From positions 21,358 to 85,357 of the forward strand of contig JANRLJ010000217.1 of NCBI GenBank assembly GCA_033762735.1: a stretch of 64,000 bases of DNA. The letters run 5' to 3'. This DNA is from JANRLJ01 sp033762735. Its GTDB lineage: Bacteria > Chloroflexota > Anaerolineae > Aggregatilineales > Phototrophicaceae. Positions 15,119 through 22,719 of the stretch are shown here, in pieces (within the stretch, counting starts at the first letter, position 1; every line of letters starts with the position of its first letter). The notes beneath the pieces were generated by a model. That model made no database searches. It saw only the letters and a program-made list of their open reading frames with translations, and was not told where the DNA came from. Made by a program: the position numbers and the translations under genes.

Positions 15119-16258
15119 GTGGCAAGTGTAACCTTTAACCATGTCCATAAGCGATATGGCAACGTCCATGTGGTAAAAGACTTAAATATTGCCGTTAAGG
15201 ACAAAGAGTTTTTGGTCTTCGTCGGGCCGTCGGGCTGCGGTAAGTCCACCAGTCTGCGTATGCTGGCCGGGCTGGAAGAAATCAGCGACGGTGAAATTCT
15301 GATCGGCGACCGTGTGGTGAATAATGTCGCGCCGAAAGATCGTGATGTGGCGATGGTGTTCCAGAGCTATGCGCTCTACCCGCACATGACGGTGTATGAC
15401 AACATGGCGTTCGGGCTGAAACTGCGCAAGACGCCCAAGCAGATCATTGACCAGCGCGTGAAGGAAGCCGCCGCCAGCCTGGGCATTTCTCAGCTTCTCG
15501 ACCGCCGTCCGCGCCAGCTTTCCGGTGGTCAGCGCCAGCGTGTGGCGGTAGGCCGCGCCATCGTGCGTGAACCCGCCGTCTTCCTCATGGACGAGCCGCT
15601 CTCCAACCTGGATGCCAAGCTGCGCGTGGAAGCCCGCTCCTTCATCAGTAAACTGCATCAGCGTCTCGAAACCACGTTCATCTACGTGACGCACGACCAG
15701 GTCGAAGCGATGACGATGGGCACCCGCATCTGTGTGCTGAGCGCGGGTGAACTCCAGCAGATTGATACACCCTTCAACCTGTACCACAACCCACGCAATG
15801 TCTTCGTGGCCGGGTTTATCGGCAGCCCGTCGATGAACTTCTTCGACGCCACACTCCGCGATCAGGGTGGCACGATGATGGTCGATACCGGTGTGTTCCA
15901 GATTCCGATCCCGGCGGTCAAGTCTGAGCCGTTCCGCTCTCATATCGGCAAGAAGATCACGTTCGGTATTCGTCCGGAAGACATCCATGACATCGAGTTC
16001 CAGCCGCCGGGTATTGCTCCTGCCCAAGTCGAAGCGAATGTGGACGTGATCGAACAGATGGGTAATGAAATGATTATCTATCTGGAAGAAGGCGGCAAGA
16101 CGTTTATTGCCCGTACCGACCCGCGTACCCGCGCCCGCATCGGTGGCCGTATGGGGATCGTCTTCAATATGGAAAACATGCACCTGTTTGATGCCACCAC
16201 CGAACAGTCGCTGGCGTTTGAGTTCAAGCAGAATGAAATAGCAAAGGAACGGGTCTAA
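15119..16258 (+). CDS. sugar ABC importer ATPase (UgpC/MalK/MsmX type)
   Basis: Cytoplasmic ATPase subunit for carbohydrate importers. The 379-residue protein has Walker A GPSGCGKST at residues 36-44, the Q-loop FQSYALYPHMTV, signature LSGGQRQRVAVGRAI, Walker B FLMDEPLSNLD and the H-loop VTHD. A C-terminal OB/TOBE regulatory domain (about 235-370) is typical of the UgpC/MalK group. It starts with GTG preceded by GAGGAGG. No permease or sugar-binding gene adjoins it, so it may serve several importers, as MsmX does in Bacillus. It has its own promoter and terminator. Confidence 0.92.
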   Translation: MASVTFNHVHKRYGNVHVVKDLNIAVKDKEFLVFVGPSGCGKSTSLRMLAGLEEISDGEILIGDRVVNNVAPKDRDVAMVFQSYALYPHMTVYDNMAFGLKLRKTPKQIIDQRVKEAAASLGISQLLDRRPRQLSGGQRQRVAVGRAIVREPAVFLMDEPLSNLDAKLRVEARSFISKLHQRLETTFIYVTHDQVEAMTMGTRICVLSAGELQQIDTPFNLYHNPRNVFVAGFIGSPSMNFFDATLRDQGGTMMVDTGVFQIPIPAVKSEPFRSHIGKKITFGIRPEDIHDIEFQPPGIAPAQVEANVDVIEQMGNEMIIYLEEGGKTFIARTDPRTRARIGGRMGIVFNMENMHLFDATTEQSLAFEFKQNEIAKERV

Positions 16259-16283
16259 CCATTTCGATCATTCCTCCCAGAAA

Positions 16284-16310
16284 GGCCGCTCAGACGAGCG
16301 GTCTTTTTGT
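16284..16310 (+). terminator. rho-independent terminator
   Basis: An 8-bp stem (GGCCGCTC at 16284-16291, GAGCGGTC at 16296-16303, one G-T pair) with a 4-nt loop is followed by TTTTTGTTTC, just after the UgpC-like gene. Confidence 0.88.
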
Positions 16311-16334
16311 TTCGCTTCGCATCAGGGGTAAAAT
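16307..16334 (+). promoter_or_regulatory. possible promoter for kdpD-like operon
   Basis: TTGTTT at 16307-16312 and TAAAAT at 16329-16334 with 16-bp spacing lie 35 nt before the kdpD ATG, overlapping the T-run of the preceding terminator. It is a moderate match only. Confidence 0.4.
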
Positions 16335-16368
16335 TTCCGTAGTCGATTGTGATAGGAACACAGACCCA

Positions 16369-19053
16369 ATGGACGAATTACGGCCTGATCCCGATGCACT
16401 TCTGGCAGCCATCCAGAAAGACGAAGAACGTCAGCAGCGCGGTAAACTCAAAATCTTTTTTGGGATGGCGGCGGGCGTTGGCAAGACCTATGCCATGCTG
16501 GACGCCGCGCACCAGCTAAAACAGGATGGCGTGGACGTGGTTGTGGGCTATGTCGAAACCCATAAACGAGCGGAAACCGAAGCGCTCATCAGTGGCCTGG
16601 AAGTCATGCCCCGGCAAAAGATCGAGTACCGGGGTGCGGTTCTGGAAGAAATGGACCTGGACGCGATTCTGGAGCGAAAGCCGCAGCTCGTCCTGGTTGA
16701 TGAACTTGCCCATACCAATGTCCCCGGCACCCGCCACACCAAGCGCTGGCAGGATGTTGAGGAAATTCTGGAAGTTGGTATTGATGTCTATACAACCGTC
16801 AACGTGCAGCACTTTGAAAGCCGCGCCGATACGGTTCGTCAGATCACAGGTGTGACGGTTTATGAAACTGTGCCAGACACGATGCTTGATCTGGCAGATG
16901 AAATCGAACTGATCGACCTTTCGCCCGAAGACCTGCGCAAACGCCTGGCCGAAGGCAAAGTGTATACCCCGGAACGTATTGAGGTTGCCGCCAGTAATTT
17001 TTTCCGCACGGGCAACCTGACTGCGCTGCGGGAGATGGCGCTGCGGCTCACCGCAGAGCATGTCGATCATAAGCTTCAGGATTATATGCAGCTTAAGCGG
17101 ATCGCTGGCCCGTGGAAATCGAGCGAGCGACTGATGGTCGGAATCAGCCCCAGCCCGTTTTCGGAACAACTCATCCGCTGGACGCGCCGCATGGCTTACA
17201 ACCTGGAGGCGCCCTGGTTGGCGGTCTATGTTCAAACTGCAAAGCCGCTTCACCCTGAGGAAAAGGATCGCCTGGCTCACAATCTGGCGCTCGCCCGTAA
17301 CCTGGGTGGTGAAGTGCTGACGGTGGTGGGAGATAATATTCAGGAAGTGATGCTGCGGCTCGCACGGCAGCGGAACATCTCTCAGATTGTTGTGGGGAAA
17401 CCGATTCATACCCGGCTGCAGGCAGCGCTGCGCGGCGGTTCGCTGGTCGATAAGCTGGTTCGTGCCAGCGGTGACATTGACGTGTTCGTCGTCACTGGTG
17501 ATCCAATATCAAAGCCGCAGGTCAATGCACAGCCTCGTGCTGCAACGCCTCATTCGTCGGTTAAGCAATATGTTCTGGCTGCCATCATTGTTGCGACTGT
17601 AACGGTGATTGACCTTATAGCAGTACCATTTATCGGCTACCAGGCCGTGGGGTTAACCGAACTGTTCGCTGTCCTGCTGATCGCGGCTTATCTTGGTCGC
17701 GGGCCAGCGCTGTTAGCCGCCTTTCTCAGTGCACTATCGTGGAACTTTCTGTTTATTTCTCCGCGCTACACCTTTCATATTTCGCAGTTGCAGGATGTGA
17801 TTCTGTTTCTGTTGTACTTTGCGATTGCTATTTTTACGGGCAACCTCACCGCACGCATCCGGCGGCAGGAGCGGCAGGCGCGCTATAACGCAGATCGAAC
17901 ACTGGCGCTTTACACCCTCGCGCATGAGATCGCGACGGCGGTGAATATGGATGATGTGCTGCAAACCGCTGTGACACAGCTCAGCAGTGTTTTTGATGCC
18001 CGTATTGCCTTTTTGCTACCTGATGGTGAAACCCTGAACCCGCGTCCTCACCCGGTCAGCACGCTGCCGATTGATGAAAAGGATTTCAGTGTCGCTCGTT
18101 GGGCGTTTGATAATGGAAAGCCAGCCGGACGCTTTACAGATACCCTTCCCTTAGCCTCCGCACAATATCTTCCGTTGAACACCCCCAGCCGAACGGTTGG
18201 TGTGATCGGTATCGGGTTGCAGCAGGAAGAACGGTTGTCGCTCGATCAGGAAGTACTGCTGGAAACGTTTATCAATCAGATCGCGCTGGTGATTGAGCGG
18301 GAACTGCTGGATGAAGCGGCGGAGCAGACGGCTATGCTTCAGGAGTCCGAGCGACTTTCCACAACACTGCTGAACTCGATTTCACACGAACTCCGTACCC
18401 CTATTGCAGCAATTATGGGTTCAGCGACCAGTCTGCTCGACCCACAGACTGCCTCCAGCCAGGATGCGCGGGATGAGCTGGCGAAGGATATTCGCGAATC
18501 AGCAGATCGCCTCAATCGGCTTGTCGAGAACCTGCTGGATATGTCTCGTTTGGAAAGTGGACGATTACAACTCAAACGCGAATGGTGCGACCTCGGTGAA
18601 ATTGTCGGCGTGGCAGTACAGCGCTTTGAGCGGTGTTTTGAGGAGCGCCCTCTACATATCGATGTCGAACCAAATCTGCCGCTGCTGCTGGTGGATTTTG
18701 TCCTGATTGAGCAGGTGATCGTCAATCTCCTCGATAACGCCTGCACCTACACGCCGATTGCAACCCAGGTACAGATTGAACTTCGCCATACACCGCCTGT
18801 ACTGGAACTTGTGATCCACGATAATGGGCCAGGCGTCCCGGCAGAAGACCTCGAAAAGATTTTTGATAAGTTCTATCGTGTTCCCGGACGAACCTCGGGT
18901 GGCACTGGCCTGGGGCTGTCGATCTGTCGTGGCCTGGTGGAAGCGCATGGGGGGACACTCACGGCTGAAAACGTCTACCCCAGTGGGCTTCGTTTCGTAT
19001 TACGGCTGCCGCTGGAAGGGATGCCGCCGCCTGTAAGAGAAGCCGAACTATGA
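16369..19053 (+). CDS. kdpD: KdpD-type sensor histidine kinase
   Basis: Membrane sensor kinase expected to respond to potassium limitation or osmotic state. The 894-residue protein has the N-terminal KdpD domain with Walker A GMAAGVGKT at residues 32-40 and VDELAHTNVPGTRH near 110-123. A universal-stress-like domain (about 250-375), a four-helix DUF4118 membrane block (about 400-500) and a GAF-like region follow. The kinase core has phosphoacceptor His673 in SISHELRTPIAA, an N box NLLDNACTYTP, and the DNGPGVP and GGTGLGLSI glycine boxes. It overlaps the regulator gene by 4 nt. The kdpFABC pump genes are not in the window, so the target may differ. Confidence 0.95.
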   Translation: MDELRPDPDALLAAIQKDEERQQRGKLKIFFGMAAGVGKTYAMLDAAHQLKQDGVDVVVGYVETHKRAETEALISGLEVMPRQKIEYRGAVLEEMDLDAILERKPQLVLVDELAHTNVPGTRHTKRWQDVEEILEVGIDVYTTVNVQHFESRADTVRQITGVTVYETVPDTMLDLADEIELIDLSPEDLRKRLAEGKVYTPERIEVAASNFFRTGNLTALREMALRLTAEHVDHKLQDYMQLKRIAGPWKSSERLMVGISPSPFSEQLIRWTRRMAYNLEAPWLAVYVQTAKPLHPEEKDRLAHNLALARNLGGEVLTVVGDNIQEVMLRLARQRNISQIVVGKPIHTRLQAALRGGSLVDKLVRASGDIDVFVVTGDPISKPQVNAQPRAATPHSSVKQYVLAAIIVATVTVIDLIAVPFIGYQAVGLTELFAVLLIAAYLGRGPALLAAFLSALSWNFLFISPRYTFHISQLQDVILFLLYFAIAIFTGNLTARIRRQERQARYNADRTLALYTLAHEIATAVNMDDVLQTAVTQLSSVFDARIAFLLPDGETLNPRPHPVSTLPIDEKDFSVARWAFDNGKPAGRFTDTLPLASAQYLPLNTPSRTVGVIGIGLQQEERLSLDQEVLLETFINQIALVIERELLDEAAEQTAMLQESERLSTTLLNSISHELRTPIAAIMGSATSLLDPQTASSQDARDELAKDIRESADRLNRLVENLLDMSRLESGRLQLKREWCDLGEIVGVAVQRFERCFEERPLHIDVEPNLPLLLVDFVLIEQVIVNLLDNACTYTPIATQVQIELRHTPPVLELVIHDNGPGVPAEDLEKIFDKFYRVPGRTSGGTGLGLSICRGLVEAHGGTLTAENVYPSGLRFVLRLPLEGMPPPVREAEL

Positions 19054-19748
19054 GCGATGGTGCCCCAATTCTGGTCGTTGATGATGAGGTGCAGATTCGG
19101 CGCTTTCTTCGCATTTCGCTGGAAGCCAATGGCTATCGGGTGCATGAAGCAGCGCTGGGACAGGACGCCCTGTTGAAAACCGCCCAGCTGCGCCCTGAAC
19201 TCGTTATTCTTGATATGGGACTACCAGATATCGACGGTCTGGAAGTGCTGCGACGCTTGCGGGAATGGACGAAAACGCCCGTCATTATCCTGTCAGTACG
19301 CGACTCCGACCGCGACAAGGTCAGTGCGCTGGATGCTGGCGCGGACGATTACCTGACGAAGCCGTTCAGCATGGAGGAGCTGATGGCACGACTGCGGGTG
19401 GCACAGCGTCATGCACAGCCTGATCCTGAAGAACCAATCTTTAGAAGCGGCGATTTGCAGGTTGATCTGGTGCGGCGTATCGTCACGGTGCGTGATGAAC
19501 CGGTGAAGCTGACACCGACAGAATATGCCCTGCTGCGACTGTTGATTCAACATGCTGGAAAAGTGCTCACCCATAAGCAGATCTTGCGTGAGGTATGGGG
19601 GCCGGAGTACGTCAATGAAACGCATTATCTTCGGGTCTATTTTGCGCAGCTACGGCAGAAGATCGAGCACGACCCGGCAGTTCCCCGCCTGCTGCTGACC
19701 GAAGCGGGAGTTGGTTACAGGTTGATGGTCGAGGACAGGGTACAATAA
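19050..19748 (+). CDS. kdpE: KdpE-type response regulator (OmpR family)
   Basis: DNA-binding partner of the KdpD-type kinase. The 232-residue protein has a receiver domain with the acidic pair DD at 11-12, phosphoacceptor Asp55 in LVILDMGLPD, and the conserved Lys in LTKPFSMEEL. The C-terminal winged helix (about 130-228) includes LTPTEYALLRLL and an AGKVLTHKQILREVWG stretch. The start overlaps the kinase stop as ATGA. No kdpF, A, B or C gene lies nearby. Confidence 0.94.
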   Translation: MSDGAPILVVDDEVQIRRFLRISLEANGYRVHEAALGQDALLKTAQLRPELVILDMGLPDIDGLEVLRRLREWTKTPVIILSVRDSDRDKVSALDAGADDYLTKPFSMEELMARLRVAQRHAQPDPEEPIFRSGDLQVDLVRRIVTVRDEPVKLTPTEYALLRLLIQHAGKVLTHKQILREVWGPEYVNETHYLRVYFAQLRQKIEHDPAVPRLLLTEAGVGYRLMVEDRVQ

Positions 19749-19776
19749 AACGACGACTTGAAGGCAGCCGTCGTTT
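19748..19776. terminator. bidirectional terminator hairpin
   Basis: AAACGACG at 19748-19755 pairs with CGTCGTTT at 19769-19776. On the minus strand it is followed by TTATTG. It separates convergent kdpE and the DUF35 gene. Confidence 0.65.
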
Positions 19777-19798
19777 CATCAGTTCGAGGATTTTCAGG

Positions 19799-20110
19799 TC
19801 ACGATTGGCGTGGGAGGACCTTGCGGAATTTATACCCGTAGACGATTATCCCGCGTTGTCCTTCGGTCGTAAGCTTGCGCGTGACCATTTCCACCCGGTC
19901 GCCAATCGCCAGCGGTTGCTCGTCCAGGTCGGTGATCTGTGCCGTCACGAGTGGGCCTTCATCCAGCCTCACCAGTGCCAGAACATAAGGTGCCTGTTCC
20001 TGGAGCGATTCGGGGGGGTCAAGAATGACGGTATAGCTGTAAATCTCGCCCTTCCCCGACAGCGCGACCTGTTCGCGGCGTGGTTCGAGCGTTCTGCTGG
20101 TTGTCTCCAT
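19799..20110 (-). CDS. DUF35 OB-fold part (CoA-binding scaffold of thiolase/HMG-CoA synthase)
   Basis: A 103-residue protein matching the C-terminal OB-fold half of DUF35 proteins: LSGKGEIYSYTVI near 17-29, APYVLALVRLDEG near 40-52, and a C-terminus GIIVYGYKFRK nearly identical in style to archaeal members. In methanogens this protein bridges acetoacetyl-CoA thiolase and HMG-CoA synthase and helps form a shared CoA site. It lies in the same reading frame as the upstream 67-residue gene; only a TAA and two codons separate them, so the pair looks like one DUF35 protein interrupted by a stop. No strong ribosome site precedes its ATG, suggesting coupled restart or readthrough. Confidence 0.85.
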   Translation of the reverse strand: METTSRTLEPRREQVALSGKGEIYSYTVILDPPESLQEQAPYVLALVRLDEGPLVTAQITDLDEQPLAIGDRVEMVTRKLTTEGQRGIIVYGYKFRKVLPRQS

Positions 20111-20116
20111 AGGGAT

Positions 20117-20320
20117 TTAGGCCACCGCTGCCTTGAGCGAAGCTGCTCTTGCAGGAACCAGAGCTTCGACGGTTTCTTTTTCAGACTGAGGAACTTCCTC
20201 AGCCTGTTCAGTTTCGATCATTACAGGACGGTCTTGCAAGCGCACCTCGCCGTTCTCATAACGGACACCCGTTAACTGGTAGCGCTGTGCATTCATCCGC
20301 CAGTGTCTTGAGATTTGCAT
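20117..20320 (-). CDS. DUF35 N-terminal ribbon part without zinc ligands
   Basis: A 67-residue protein beginning MQISRHWRMNAQRYQLTG, which matches the SRxWRxxxQRYxLxG start of archaeal DUF35 proteins. The next segment should be a zinc ribbon (CxxC ... CxxC) but reads GVRYENGEVRLQDRPV with no cysteine at all, and the second CxxC is replaced by a Glu/Ala-rich tail. The start has GGAG 9 nt upstream. It ends in TAA, with the OB-fold gene beginning two codons later in the same frame. It is probably the N-terminal half of a two-piece scaffold for HMG-CoA synthase. Confidence 0.75.
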   Translation of the reverse strand: MQISRHWRMNAQRYQLTGVRYENGEVRLQDRPVMIETEQAEEVPQSEKETVEALVPARAASLKAAVA

Positions 20321-20379
20321 CGTCCGACTCCATCCATTTGCATTCTCATCTGCACTTCATGTTTGTGCAATTTAGAACA

Positions 20380-20385
20380 ATTATA
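20380..20385 (-). promoter_or_regulatory. possible -10 box upstream of the DUF35 genes
   Basis: A perfect TATAAT is read on the minus strand, about 60 nt upstream of the 67-residue gene. No good -35 lies 16-18 nt before it. It would let the DUF35 pair be expressed apart from the thiolase operon. Confidence 0.4.
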
Positions 20386-20395
20386 GGGGTATTTT

Positions 20396-20443
20396 GCTCT
20401 CAAAACCTCTCCTGAGAGGCGTTTTTCGCTCTCAACGCCTCTC
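20396..20443. repeat. imperfect direct repeat with embedded hairpin
   Basis: Two 16-mers, GCTCTCAAAACCTCTC at 20396-20411 and GCTCTCAACGCCTCTC at 20428-20443, differ at two positions and lie 32 bp apart. A perfect 10-bp inverted repeat (GAGAGGCGTT at 20414-20423, AACGCCTCTC at 20434-20443) forms a stem-loop. It lies between the thiolase gene and the DUF35 pair, just upstream of a -10-like box, so it may be an operator or a transcript-processing/attenuation site. Confidence 0.6.
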
Positions 20444-20465
20444 GTTAATTCCCCTTTATGTTGTG

Positions 20466-21626
20466 TCAGTCCACACTTAACACATGCGTAATTGCGGTAC
20501 TGGCGAGTCCTCCCAGGCTTTGAATCATCGCAGCTTTTGCATCCTGTACCTGGTTAGCGCCCGCTTCACCGCGCAGTTGGAGCACCGCCTCGACGGCCTG
20601 ATAGACTCCGGTTGCACCCACCGGGTTACCGCGTGCTTTGAGTCCTCCAAAGGTGCTGATCGGCAGCCGTCCTGTCAGGCTGATTGCGCTGTCGCCCTCT
20701 GTCGCCCACCTCCAGCCTTCACCGCGTTCGGCGAGACCCACTGCCTCAAGCGTGAGCGCGGTGAGAATGGTGAACCCATCATGCAGTTCAAACAGGTCAA
20801 GTGCGTCGAGAGACAATCCGGCCTGTTCCAGCGCCCGTCGCGTAGACTGCGCGACCGCTTTCAGATACAGCAAAGCGGCACGTTCATGCAGGGCGAGACT
20901 GTCGGTCGCCGCTGCACTGGCGATGATGTGCACAGGCTTACTGACCAGATCAGCCGCCTTCTCCGCCGGGACGAGGACAAGCGCCGCCGCACCATCGGCA
21001 TCCGGGGCACCATCGAACAGGTTCACCGGGTCAGCCACCATCGACGCTTTCGCAAATGCTCCCGGCTTAAGCGTGTTGCGGAACATCGCCAGTTCGTTGC
21101 GCTTGCCGTTGTTGTGCGCGTTGATGCTGAATCCCTCAAATGCGCTAAGATCAACACCGTATTCGTGCATATAGCGCCGCATCAGCAGCCCGGCCAGTGC
21201 GGGCAGCGTCGCACCGTGAATGGATTCATAGTCAGCGTCCAAACTCACGTTGCGTCCTTCGACCCGTGCCGCGCCGATTGCGTCTGTCGATTTTTCCACG
21301 CCGACGACCAGCGCACTTTCCACCGTGCCCGACGCAACCGCCAGATAACCCGTGCGCAGTGCAGCGCCACCAGAGGCCTCTGCCGCCTCGACCCCGTAAG
21401 CCTCAATCCCGCTCAGGCCAGCATAATCCGCGATCAGCGCACCAAGATGTGATTGACTGCTGAAGGTACTGCCATAGGCGTTGCCTACGTACAGCGCATC
21501 AACAGTTTGCAGATCAGCATCGCGCAGCGCGGTCTGAAGCGCATCCGCTGCCAGCATCCGCAGGCTGCTCTCCCAGTGTTCCCCAACAGGGATCATGCCG
21601 ACTCCAATGATTGCAACATCTCTCAT
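20466..21626 (-). CDS. thiolase-fold protein of archaeal HMG-CoA operon, catalytic residues lost
   Basis: A 386-residue thiolase-superfamily protein with archaeal-type sequence from MRDVAIIGVG to the C-terminal QSLGGLASTAITHVL. Archaeal homologues make acetoacetyl-CoA and bind HMG-CoA synthase and DUF35. The nucleophilic Cys of the VEAACASG motif is Glu83 (VEAAEASGG). The HDCF motif reads HDGF (His282 kept, Cys to Gly at 284), and the GHP motif reads GNP (Asn334 for His). The rest of the fold, including GVEKSTD and NPVGATGV, is kept, so it looks constrained but unable to do thiolytic chemistry; a scaffold role is inferred. It starts 4 nt after HMG-CoA synthase. Confidence 0.88.
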   Translation of the reverse strand: MRDVAIIGVGMIPVGEHWESSLRMLAADALQTALRDADLQTVDALYVGNAYGSTFSSQSHLGALIADYAGLSGIEAYGVEAAEASGGAALRTGYLAVASGTVESALVVGVEKSTDAIGAARVEGRNVSLDADYESIHGATLPALAGLLMRRYMHEYGVDLSAFEGFSINAHNNGKRNELAMFRNTLKPGAFAKASMVADPVNLFDGAPDADGAAALVLVPAEKAADLVSKPVHIIASAAATDSLALHERAALLYLKAVAQSTRRALEQAGLSLDALDLFELHDGFTILTALTLEAVGLAERGEGWRWATEGDSAISLTGRLPISTFGGLKARGNPVGATGVYQAVEAVLQLRGEAGANQVQDAKAAMIQSLGGLASTAITHVLSVD

Positions 21627-21630
21627 GGAA

Positions 21631-22719
21631 TTAGTCCTTCAGCTTGCCCCGGTAGCGGGCGTAAGTGGCATAGTCGATCACGGTACGGCGGTTAATGTAA
21701 TCGCGTGTGCTGGGGGCGCGGTGGCGAACGTCGTGGATTTTGTCGGTTACAACCAGATCGAACGAATCCGAGCCTGCGCCGCTGCCATAGCTGACCATCA
21801 GAATGCGGTCGCCGGGCTGTGCGACATCCAGCGTCGCCGTCAGTCCGAGCATGCACGACCCGGAATAGACGTTGCCGATCTCGTTCGCCAGCAGGCCATG
21901 TTTGATCTGCTCCTCGCTAAAGCCGAGCATCTGCGCCGCCCGCGAGGGAAACTTGACGTTGGGCTGGTGGAACACGGCGTAAGTGTAGTCTTTGGCTGTC
22001 GTGCCCATCATGTCCATCAGCGTTTGTGCACTGGATAGTGTATGGTTGAAATAGGCTGGTTCTCCGGTGAAGCGGTCGCCATGACTGGGATAGTGTTCGC
22101 CCGAACGTCGCCAGAAGTCGGGTGTATCGGTCACGAAGCTGTAGCTGCCCTGATACACCGCGCACGACTCCTCCGCCGGGCCGATGATGAAGGCCGCGCC
22201 ACCTGACGCTGCGGTGTATTCCAGCGCGTCACCGGGGCGACCCTGTGCCGTATCCATGCCAATGCTTAGGGTGTAGGCACCCATCCCGCTGCCGACAATG
22301 CCTATCGAGGCCTGCACTGCTTCCGTCCCCGCTTTACAGGCAAATTCCCAATCGGCGGCCTGGATACTGGCGGAGGTGCCAATGCTTTCCGCGACCATCG
22401 TGCTGGTCGGCTTCACGGCATAAGGATGGCTTTCGCTGCCCACCCATACGGCGCGGATTCGTTTAGGGTCGATATTGGCGCGGGCAAGGGCGTTGCGCGC
22501 CGCTTCAATGGACATGGTGGTTACGTCTTCATCCACCCCCGCGACTGCCTTTTCCTTGATTGGGCTGCCGCTGAGGTTGTTCGTCCAGATGCGGGCGACT
22601 TCCGCCCCCGGCAGACGATAGCGCGGCACATAGGCGCCATAGCCGACCAGCCCGACCCGACGATCTGAACGCATTAGATCATTCTGCGTTGGGTTGGGAT
22701 GTGCTCCATTGAGTGTCAT
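21631..22719 (-). CDS. mvaS: hydroxymethylglutaryl-CoA synthase (archaeal type)
   Basis: Condenses acetyl-CoA with acetoacetyl-CoA to HMG-CoA. The 362-residue protein carries the nucleophile Cys128 in WEFACKAGTEA, the acidic pair in VDEDVTTMSIEAA near 62-74, a TAASGGAAFIIG segment, and the catalytic His in VFHQPNVKFP. All are intact. The sequence style (GRPGD.LEYTA, VGYGAYVPRYR) is archaeal rather than that of Gram-positive cocci. The start at 22719 is chosen because it overlaps the reductase stop as ATGA and has GGAG upstream. Thiolase and DUF35 genes follow, as in methanogens, suggesting a complex. Confidence 0.94.
   Translation of the reverse strand: MTLNGAHPNPTQNDLMRSDRRVGLVGYGAYVPRYRLPGAEVARIWTNNLSGSPIKEKAVAGVDEDVTTMSIEAARNALARANIDPKRIRAVWVGSESHPYAVKPTSTMVAESIGTSASIQAADWEFACKAGTEAVQASIGIVGSGMGAYTLSIGMDTAQGRPGDALEYTAASGGAAFIIGPAEESCAVYQGSYSFVTDTPDFWRRSGEHYPSHGDRFTGEPAYFNHTLSSAQTLMDMMGTTAKDYTYAVFHQPNVKFPSRAAQMLGFSEEQIKHGLLANEIGNVYSGSCMLGLTATLDVAQPGDRILMVSYGSGAGSDSFDLVVTDKIHDVRHRAPSTRDYINRRTVIDYATYARYRGKLKD

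Noticed and set aside
19799..20320. Frameshift as the cause of the split DUF35 gene
   Set aside because: Both halves are in the same frame, so a stop codon and not a frameshift separates them.
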